Shown here piece by piece: positions 1 to 6,037 of a stretch of 22,806 nucleotides of DNA. This DNA comes from JAUNKE01 sp041853585 (lineage in GTDB: Bacteria > Bacillota > Clostridia > Peptostreptococcales > Filifactoraceae). The stretch covers positions 1-22,806 of the forward strand of contig JBGZSM010000003.1 of NCBI GenBank assembly GCA_041853585.1, in the 5' to 3' direction. The notes under the pieces were generated by a model that did not search any database, was not told the origin of the DNA, and worked only from the letters and a program-made list of their open reading frames with translations. A program made the translations under genes and the position numbers. Numbering within the stretch: position 1 is the stretch's first letter; each line of letters begins with the position of its first letter.

Positions 1-252
1 ACTGCCATCTTCCTCTTTATCGTACCACTAATTTCCACTTTTTGGCAAGAAAAAAAGTTCAAAATGCTTCTTTCTGTAAGACTAATTGCCACTCCTAAAT
101 CACTCTTTGCAAAAGTGGAAATAAACTTTTCACTTCAGCTACTCTCAAAAGACTTTCCAGTCATTCAAAAACTGTCGGGTTTTTAGATGAGGATTTCCAT
201 CAAAATCCTCTGTAATTTCGGTTAAATATCAATCTTCATTTTTAAGGATGAA
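1..252. other. Non-coding stretch downstream of pnp with inverted and direct repeats
   Basis: No convincing gene is seen here. ATTTCCACTTTT at 31-42 is repeated as its exact reverse complement AAAAGTGGAAAT at 111-122, and a degenerate direct copy (ATTGCCACTCCT) lies at 85-96. Clusters of such CCACTTTT-type repeats are typical of the ends of IS21-family elements, so one end of an element may lie here, but no transposase gene is inside the window. A separate 8-bp stem, GAGGATTT / AAATCCTC (189-210), lies 43 bases beyond the pnp stop. It has no good T-tract on either strand, so it is only a possible 3' end structure for the pnp transcript. The minus strand also has a 26-codon open stretch (about 165-243) without a start, possibly a gene remnant. 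Confidence 0.4.
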
Positions 253-2361
253 TTATTTGTCCTCATGCTTTGCCGGCCTCTCCGGCTTCGGCAAAGTCGC
301 CTTTCTCGAAAGATTAAGTCTTCCTTGATTGTCAATCTCGGTTAATTTTACTTGTACCTCATCGCCCACCTGAAGAACATCTTCAATCTTTTCTACTCGC
401 TTGTGGTCATATTGAGACACATGCAGCAAACCTTCCTTGCCCGGCAGAATTTCAACGAATGCACCGAACGCCATCAATCGAGTTACTTTTGCGTTGTAAG
501 TCTTGCCAACTTCCGGCTCTTCCACAATTCCTTCGATAATTTCTTTTGCCCTTTTACCCATATCTCGCTCCACAGCAAGAATAAATACGGTTCCGTCATT
601 TTCAATATCGATTTTAACACCGGTTTCTTCAATGATTTTATTGATGACTTTTCCACCCGTCCCGATAACATCACGAATTTTATCCGGATGAATCTGCATT
701 GTGATTACCGCAGGTGCATATTGAGAAATTTCCGGTCTCGGCTCGGTAATTGTTTTTTGCATTTCACCAAGAATATGCATTCTTCCTTCTTTTGCCTGCG
801 CAAGAGCCTGTCGCAAAATCGCCTCATCGATTCCTGAAATCTTAATATCCATTTGAATTGCGGTGATTCCGTTTTTCGTTCCGGCAACTTTAAAGTCCAT
901 ATCGCCCAAGAAATCTTCCATTCCTTGAATATCCGACAGAATCGCCACTTTATCTTCTTCTTTTATCAAACCCATCGCAATTCCCGCAACCATGTCCTTG
1001 AGCGGAACTCCCGCATCCAATAGCGACAATGTGCTTCCGCAGACGGAGCCCTGCGATGTCGAACCGTTGGATGACAATACTTCCGAAACTACACGAATCG
1101 CATACGGAAATTCTTCTTTACTCGGTATCATCGGCTCCAAAGCACGCTCAGCCAATGCTCCATGGCCGATCTCTCGTCTTCCCGGACCTCTTGAAGGTCT
1201 CGCTTCGCCAACTGAATACGCCGGGAAATTGTAGTGATGCATATATCTTTTTTCTACTTCTTCGCCCAGCCCGTCAATTGTCTGTGCATCTCCCAGCGAG
1301 CTCAGCGTTGTAACGGAAAGAACCTGTGTCTGACCGCGAGTAAAGAGTCCGCTACCATGCGTTCTTGGAAGAAGCCCTACTTCTGTCCAAATCGGTCGAA
1401 TTTCTTCCATCGCACGATTGTCCGGTCGAATTCGGTCAACCAAAATGAGTTCTCTTACTCCGTTTTTAGTCAGTTTATAGATAACTTCGTCGACTTCCTT
1501 CATCTCTTCCGGATAAATCTCCGCGAAATGTTCCAAGGTTTCAAGTTTCACCTTGTCCATGTTCTCCATTCGCTCCGTTTTATCCTTTGTCAAAATTGCC
1601 ACTTTCATTTTCTCTTTAGCAAATTCAGTGACAGCCTGTTCAATTTCTTCCGGAACTGCAAATACCGTGTATTCGGTTTTTTCTTTGCCGACGGATTCCT
1701 GAATCGTTTCTACAAAAGCTACAATTTTTTTGATTTGCTCATGAGCAAACAAAATCGCACCGAGCATCACATCTTCAGAAACTTCATTGGAACCTGCTTC
1801 CACCATCATAATCGCATCCTTTGTTCCTGAAACGACCAGATACATATCGCTGACAGCTCGCTGCTCCAAATTCGGATTCAAAATATATTCTCCATTGATA
1901 AGTCCAACGGAAACCGAGCCGGTCGGTCCGTTAAACGGAATAGATGAAATCGAAAGCGCGATGGAAGAACCAATCATCGCAATCGTATCCGGATTAACCT
2001 CCGGATCCACCGAAAGAACCGTCGCAACTACCTGCACATCATTTCGATATCCTTTTGGAAAAAGAGGTCGAATCGGTCTATCAATCAATCGCGATGTCAA
2101 GATTGCTTTTTCAGAAGGTCTTCCTTCTCTCTTGATAAAACCGCCGGGAATTTTTCCTACCGAATAGAGTCTTTCTTCAAAATCCACGCTGAGCGGAAAA
2201 AAGTCGATTCCCTGTCTCGGTTCTTTTGAATTGGTTGCTGTAACAAGCACCACCGTATCCTTGCATCGAACGATACAAGCTCCGTTGGCAAGCTCGGCTA
2301 CCTTTCCAATCTCAACTTCCAAGGTGTTACACCCTAATTGCATTTCAAATTTTTGTACCAT
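253..2361 (-). CDS. pnp: Polyribonucleotide nucleotidyltransferase (PNPase)
   Basis: Phosphorolytic 3'-5' exoribonuclease that degrades mRNA to nucleoside diphosphates in the cytoplasm, normally a homotrimer and part of the RNA degradation machinery. The 702-residue length is normal for the family. Two RNase PH-like domains are separated by an all-alpha linker. The second core carries the expected acidic residues in SDIQGMEDFLGDMDFKVAG. A KH domain follows (IGTGGKVINKIIEETG, around residue 565), then a C-terminal S1 domain (AFGAFVEILPGKEGLLHVSQ, around 630-690). The ATG at 2361 is chosen because GGAGG sits five bases upstream. The reading frame extends four codons further to a TTG, but that would place the ribosome binding site inside the gene. 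It follows rpsO after an intrinsic terminator-like hairpin, so its level probably depends on read-through or mRNA processing. It is the last gene of the operon here. Confidence 0.97.
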   Translation of the reverse strand: MVQKFEMQLGCNTLEVEIGKVAELANGACIVRCKDTVVLVTATNSKEPRQGIDFFPLSVDFEERLYSVGKIPGGFIKREGRPSEKAILTSRLIDRPIRPLFPKGYRNDVQVVATVLSVDPEVNPDTIAMIGSSIALSISSIPFNGPTGSVSVGLINGEYILNPNLEQRAVSDMYLVVSGTKDAIMMVEAGSNEVSEDVMLGAILFAHEQIKKIVAFVETIQESVGKEKTEYTVFAVPEEIEQAVTEFAKEKMKVAILTKDKTERMENMDKVKLETLEHFAEIYPEEMKEVDEVIYKLTKNGVRELILVDRIRPDNRAMEEIRPIWTEVGLLPRTHGSGLFTRGQTQVLSVTTLSSLGDAQTIDGLGEEVEKRYMHHYNFPAYSVGEARPSRGPGRREIGHGALAERALEPMIPSKEEFPYAIRVVSEVLSSNGSTSQGSVCGSTLSLLDAGVPLKDMVAGIAMGLIKEEDKVAILSDIQGMEDFLGDMDFKVAGTKNGITAIQMDIKISGIDEAILRQALAQAKEGRMHILGEMQKTITEPRPEISQYAPAVITMQIHPDKIRDVIGTGGKVINKIIEETGVKIDIENDGTVFILAVERDMGKRAKEIIEGIVEEPEVGKTYNAKVTRLMAFGAFVEILPGKEGLLHVSQYDHKRVEKIEDVLQVGDEVQVKLTEIDNQGRLNLSRKATLPKPERPAKHEDK

Positions 2362-2386
2362 GTATTCCTCCAAAAATTATTTACAG

Positions 2387-2410
2387 AAAAAGAGCGGAAC
2401 TCGCCGCTCT
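2387..2410 (-). terminator. Intercistronic terminator/attenuator between rpsO and pnp
   Basis: On the minus strand the stem AGAGCGG / CCGCTCT (7 bp, loop CGAGTT) is followed at once by TTTTTC. It begins 10 bases after the rpsO stop and ends 26 bases before the pnp start. This is a standard intrinsic terminator shape. It would limit pnp transcription relative to rpsO, or serve as the stable 3' end of the rpsO mRNA. E. coli also has a terminator between rpsO and pnp. Confidence 0.75.
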
Positions 2411-2420
2411 CTTAATTGTC

Positions 2421-2684
2421 TTACTTTCTAAGTCCAAGTCTCTGAATAAGCCCGTTGTATCTCTCAAGATCTTTTTCTTTTAGGTATCTTTGAAGGTTTC
2501 TTCTGGTTCCTACCATCTTAAACAAACCTCTTCTTGAGTGGTGGTCTTTTTTGTGCATCTTCAAATGCTCATTCAATTCATTGATTCTAAATGTCAACAA
2601 TGCAATCTGAACCTCCGCTGAACCGGTGTCTCCTTCATGGATTGCATACTCTTTAATAATTTGATCTTTTTGTTCTTTAGTCAT
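2421..2684 (-). CDS. rpsO: Small ribosomal subunit protein uS15
   Basis: Primary 16S rRNA-binding protein that organises the central domain of the 30S subunit at the helix 20/21/22 three-way junction. It has 87 residues (the family is usually 88-89) and is all helical. The conserved HKKDHHSRRGLFKMVGTRR segment (residues about 44-62) carries the His/Asp and basic RNA contacts. It starts with ATG at 2684, preceded by AGGAGGA at good spacing. It has its own extended -10 promoter about 86 bases upstream and a structured 5' leader, which suggests expression independent of the upstream infB block and possible feedback by S15. Confidence 0.97.
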   Translation of the reverse strand: MTKEQKDQIIKEYAIHEGDTGSAEVQIALLTFRINELNEHLKMHKKDHHSRRGLFKMVGTRRNLQRYLKEKDLERYNGLIQRLGLRK

Positions 2685-2765
2685 TTTTCCTCCTAATTTT
2701 TACAAAGCCCTGACCCAAGGTCTTCGTCGGAGTGTCGAAAATCCTAGCGACAGGTAATTCACATC
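2685..2765 (-). promoter_or_regulatory. Structured rpsO 5' leader, candidate S15 autoregulatory element
   Basis: The predicted leader RNA between the promoter and the rpsO ribosome binding site can form several short helices: GTCG/CGAC (2748-2751 with 2734-2737), GACC/GGTC around a TTG loop (near 2712-2723), and an outer CCTG/CAGG pair (2751-2754 with 2709-2712). The helices share a base at each boundary, so they may be partly alternative. A compact branched leader of this kind could mimic the S15 site on 16S rRNA, as rpsO leaders do in several bacteria. The structure is my hand folding and the regulatory role is an inference. Confidence 0.4.
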
Positions 2766-2769
2766 CTTT

Positions 2770-2798
2770 ATAATAACATATATTATACTAAGCGTAAA
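2770..2798 (-). promoter_or_regulatory. Promoter of rpsO (extended -10)
   Basis: Minus strand -35 TTTACG (2793-2798), 17-base spacer, -10 TATTAT (2770-2775) preceded by TG one base away, which is the extended -10 form. An alternative perfect TATAAT lies at 2782-2787 but has only a weak -35 (TTAAAA, 15-base spacer). The site falls between the ribF stop and rpsO, which would let rpsO-pnp be transcribed apart from the rimP-ribF genes. Confidence 0.6.
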
Positions 2799-2804
2799 GC
2801 ATTT

Positions 2805-3731
2805 TTAACGATTTTCCCTTATTCTTTTGATATCTTCATCCATTTGTCGAATGAGACCATCCAAAGAGGAGAAAGTCATTTCTTCTCGCAACTTGCGGAT
2901 AAATTTGAGTTTGATATTTTTCCCATAAATAATTTTATCAAAATCCAAAATAAAAGTCTCCACCGTCAACGGATTTTCTCCAAAAGTAGGATTATTCCCA
3001 ACGCTTGTCGCTCCTTGATATAATCGTCCGGCGTATTCCACCTGCGTTTCGTAAACTCCTCGAGCAGGCACCGCCTGATCCGGCAACAACCCGAGATTCG
3101 CAGTCGCATAACCGAGGCTGGCTCTTCCGCGCTTTTTCCCATGAATCACTTTGCCCAACATTTCAAAAGGTCGTCCGAGATATTCCTGCGCTTTATGAAT
3201 ATCGCCAATCTCAATCAAATGTCGAATTTCAGAGCTGGATATTCGAATTCCATCCAATTTCAACAGAGGAATCAATTCGACATGAACGCCTTTTTGTTCA
3301 AGGTATTCTTTTATCCGGGGCGCTTCCAACATTTCTTTCCCGAATCGTGCATCTTCTCCCATAACCAAATATTTCGCTTTGAGTTTCCCAATCAAAACCT
3401 CATCGCAAAATTGATATGCAGTTTGATTCTGCAAGATTTCATCAAACGGAACTTGCAATACGACTTCGATTCCCTGTTCAGAAAGAATGCGCTCTTTTTC
3501 CTCTTGAGACATAATCAAATGCACCATCTTCTGATAAAGCACATTTTGCGGATGCACCTCATAGCTAAAGACAATAGATATTAAATTGTGTTCTTCGGCA
3601 ATCTGAATGGTCTTCTTTATCAACTCCATGTGGCCTCGATGAAGCCCGTCAAAGTTTCCAATCGTGATTACAGAATTTCTTTTAATGTTGATTCGCTCAA
3701 TATATTCTCTAAACGAAATGGAGTTCTGCAT
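2805..3731 (-). CDS. ribF: Bifunctional riboflavin kinase / FAD synthetase
   Basis: Phosphorylates riboflavin to FMN and adenylylates FMN to FAD. It has 308 residues, normal for the family. The N-terminal nucleotidyltransferase domain has GNFDGLHRGH at 25-34, and ISSSEIRHLI at about 164-173 matches the ISST-x-IR motif. The C-terminal riboflavin kinase domain begins near 185 (GRPFEMLGKVIHGKKRGR). The usual PTAN metal/ATP-binding motif reads ATAN (209-212): Pro is replaced by Ala, while the functional Thr and Asn are kept. Start ATG at 3731 follows GGAG by five bases. It lies 16 bases after truB in the same operon, a common Firmicutes arrangement. Confidence 0.95.
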   Translation of the reverse strand: MQNSISFREYIERINIKRNSVITIGNFDGLHRGHMELIKKTIQIAEEHNLISIVFSYEVHPQNVLYQKMVHLIMSQEEKERILSEQGIEVVLQVPFDEILQNQTAYQFCDEVLIGKLKAKYLVMGEDARFGKEMLEAPRIKEYLEQKGVHVELIPLLKLDGIRISSSEIRHLIEIGDIHKAQEYLGRPFEMLGKVIHGKKRGRASLGYATANLGLLPDQAVPARGVYETQVEYAGRLYQGATSVGNNPTFGENPLTVETFILDFDKIIYGKNIKLKFIRKLREEMTFSSLDGLIRQMDEDIKRIRENR

Positions 3732-3747
3732 ATCCGCTCCTTGTTTA

Positions 3748-4659
3748 TCAATTTAATGTTTCCGATTTTAAATATAAGTCATCTTCCTTACTCACAATTC
3801 CGATGCCCAAAAATTTTTCTTCTGCATAAACCCGATATTGCATCGGCGAAACTTTTTTTCCCACATATCGACCGGTTCGAATTTTAGCCCCGTTGATATA
3901 CAGCTTCACCCCGTCTTTGAGTAAAAGCTTCGGGAACTTTTGTAAAATTTTTTCCGTAGGGATGAGAACTTGTTGTATCTGTTTTTGAAGAATTTTTTGT
4001 TCCAACTCTTCCATTATAAAAGCTTCTTGTATAAAATGTCCATCAACTTCACTTCTTATAAGCATCGTGAGAGTTGCAATTTCTCCCAATGCCTCTCCGA
4101 TATCACTTGCCAAGCTTCGAATATAGGTTCCCGATGAACAAGTCACCGATATTGTCACCTTATTTTCTTGCTTGTCCAAGAGTTCTATTTGGTGTATCTC
4201 TATTTCTCTCGGTTGAATCTCAGGAATCTCTTTACCCTCACGCGCCAATTTATAAAGGCGTTGTCCATCAATTTTAAGCGCCGAAAATTTTGGCGGAATT
4301 TGTGAACTCTTCCAAATAAAATTCTCAAGCACTTTTTTTACCTCTTCTTCGGTATGTCGTTTCGGCATTTTCTCCTCCAAAACTTCACCATAACTATCTA
4401 AGGTGTCCGTCTTTGTGCCAAAGGTAATTTCCGCGATATAAGTCTTGTTTTTTTCAATAATATATTTCGTAAACTTTGTCGCTTTGCCTATTGCAACAAG
4501 CATCACGCCCGCTGCGTTGGGGTCGAGCGTTCCGGTGTGCCCGACCTTTACCTTTTCTCCATATCCTTTTCTAATAATACCTCTTAATTTTGCAACCAAA
4601 TCATTGGAAGTCATTCCGGTGGGTTTAATAATATTTATAAATCCATCATTTGCCAGCAT
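3748..4659 (-). CDS. truB: tRNA pseudouridine(55) synthase TruB
   Basis: Converts U55 of the tRNA T-loop to pseudouridine. It has 303 residues. The catalytic Asp is D46 in HTGTLDPNAAGVM. The start motif INIIKPTGMTSND (8-20) and the substrate-binding SSGTYIRSLASDIG (about residue 180) are intact, and a short C-terminal extension resembles a PUA-like domain. It starts at ATG 4659, inside the last 14 bases of nrnA, so translation is probably coupled. AAAGGATAG is the likely ribosome binding site. Confidence 0.96.
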   Translation of the reverse strand: MLANDGFINIIKPTGMTSNDLVAKLRGIIRKGYGEKVKVGHTGTLDPNAAGVMLVAIGKATKFTKYIIEKNKTYIAEITFGTKTDTLDSYGEVLEEKMPKRHTEEEVKKVLENFIWKSSQIPPKFSALKIDGQRLYKLAREGKEIPEIQPREIEIHQIELLDKQENKVTISVTCSSGTYIRSLASDIGEALGEIATLTMLIRSEVDGHFIQEAFIMEELEQKILQKQIQQVLIPTEKILQKFPKLLLKDGVKLYINGAKIRTGRYVGKKVSPMQYRVYAEEKFLGIGIVSKEDDLYLKSETLN

Positions 4660-5635
4660 CTGCTCTATCCTTTTGTATTTGTTTTGCCGCTACCTCTTGA
4701 AGTTTTTCTTTCGCCTCTTCAAGCGTGCCTATTATTGTGCATCCTGCTGCATTAAAATGTCCACCGCCTCCGAATTGTGCTGCAATTTCACAGACATTTA
4801 TTTTCCCTTTGGAGCGGATTGAAATTTTATAAACACCTTCATCTTTTTCTTTGATAAGAATTCCGACAGAAACTCCTTTGGTATCAATCGGAATATTGGC
4901 AATCGGATCCGTGTCCTTGTACTCAACGCCGGATATCTCAAGCATCTCTTTGGTCATTGCCACGATTCCTACTTCGTCAACAATTCGAAAAGTTTCAAGC
5001 ACCATTTTGGTCAACACCCGAAGTTCAAAACTGTTGTTACGGTAAATCTCATTTTCTATCCGATCTCTATCCGCTTTTTTCTGTGTTAAAAATGCCGCCG
5101 TATAAAAAGTGTGCTCATTTACAGACGAAAACATAAAATTCCCCGTATCCGTTGACAATCCGGTATATAGAGCCGTTGCCACATCGCTGTCTATTTTATC
5201 TTCCTGAATTTCTCGAAGAATATCGCAAAGCACCTCACAGGTTGAGCCAATTCCGAATTGAACGCAATTTAAGTCGCCGAAACCGATATTGCTCATATGA
5301 TGGTCAATGTTGATAATACAGCTTGCATTATCCAACAATTTTTGACTGACGGCAATGCGATTTTTCTCTGCGCTGTCCAGTGCAATCACATCATAAGATT
5401 CTTCGCCGAAGTATTTAACAATATGAGAGGAATCTTGAACCAGCTCATAGTTTTCCAACAAAAATTGTAAGTTATCCGGTATTTCATCTTCCAGCACATG
5501 AACCGCTCGTTTGCCCAAAGCATTTAAAAACCTCGTCATAGCGACGGAAGAACCCACGTTATCTCCGTCCGGATTAACGTGGGATGTTACTACAAAATTC
5601 TTTCCATCTCTTATTCTGTCAATGATTGCTTTCAT
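4646..5635 (-). CDS. nrnA: DHH/DHHA1 phosphoesterase, NrnA-type oligoribonuclease / pAp phosphatase
   Basis: DHH-family phosphoesterase of the NrnA type, which degrades very short RNAs (nanoRNA) and can dephosphorylate 3'-phosphoadenosine 5'-phosphate. It has 329 residues. Metal ligands are visible: SHVNPDGDNVGSS (18-30), IALDS (85-89) and the signature DHH at 111-113. The C-terminal DHHA1 domain has the substrate-binding FGGGGHFNAAG (288-298). The ATG overlaps the rbfA stop as ATGA, with GGAGG seven bases upstream, so the two are translationally coupled. Placement between rbfA and truB is typical of Firmicutes. The exact substrate preference is inferred from family. Confidence 0.92.
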   Translation of the reverse strand: MKAIIDRIRDGKNFVVTSHVNPDGDNVGSSVAMTRFLNALGKRAVHVLEDEIPDNLQFLLENYELVQDSSHIVKYFGEESYDVIALDSAEKNRIAVSQKLLDNASCIINIDHHMSNIGFGDLNCVQFGIGSTCEVLCDILREIQEDKIDSDVATALYTGLSTDTGNFMFSSVNEHTFYTAAFLTQKKADRDRIENEIYRNNSFELRVLTKMVLETFRIVDEVGIVAMTKEMLEISGVEYKDTDPIANIPIDTKGVSVGILIKEKDEGVYKISIRSKGKINVCEIAAQFGGGGHFNAAGCTIIGTLEEAKEKLQEVAAKQIQKDRADAGK

Positions 5636-6018
5636 TCCATCTCCTCCTGCTCTTCTTTATCGGAGGAAAGCGGATTGACTTTTCGAATCAGCTCCGTCAT
5701 ATAAGCTCCTTTTTCAATGGAATCGTCCAATCGAAAAACGATCTCCGGTGTATAGCGAATATTAAGCTCTCTGCCGACTTCTTTTCGCACATAGCCCGCT
5801 GCATTCTTGAGCCCTTCAATTACAGTATCCGCATCTTTTCCCAATACGGAAATATACACATAAGCATATCTTAGGTCTCTTACAACATCGACTCCGGTTA
5901 CCGAGATTAGTGATTTGGAGCTTTTGACTTTGGTGTCTTTAATTTGTCCTTCATATAGCATTTTGCTAATGATTTTTCTAATTTCTTCCCCGACTCGTCG
6001 GGTTCTAGCATAAGCCAT
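5632..6018 (-). CDS. rbfA: 30S ribosome-binding factor RbfA
   Basis: Cold-shock-linked assembly factor that binds the 5' helix 1 region of 16S rRNA and supports 30S maturation. It has 128 residues and one KH-like domain. Typical features are the N-terminal RTRRVGEEIRKIIS, the central LRYAYVYISVLG and the RYTPEIVFRLDDSIEKGA motif near residues 105-122. ATG at 6018 has GAAGGTG as ribosome binding site. It lies 19 bases after infB, and its stop is fused with the nrnA start. Confidence 0.96.
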   Translation of the reverse strand: MAYARTRRVGEEIRKIISKMLYEGQIKDTKVKSSKSLISVTGVDVVRDLRYAYVYISVLGKDADTVIEGLKNAAGYVRKEVGRELNIRYTPEIVFRLDDSIEKGAYMTELIRKVNPLSSDKEEQEEME

Positions 6019-6037
6019 TTTTCACCTTCTATCTCTT

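Noticed and set aside
1234..1830. 198-codon plus-strand open frame opposite pnp
   Set aside because: It is antisense to a well-conserved gene, composition is shadow-like, and there is no start signal.
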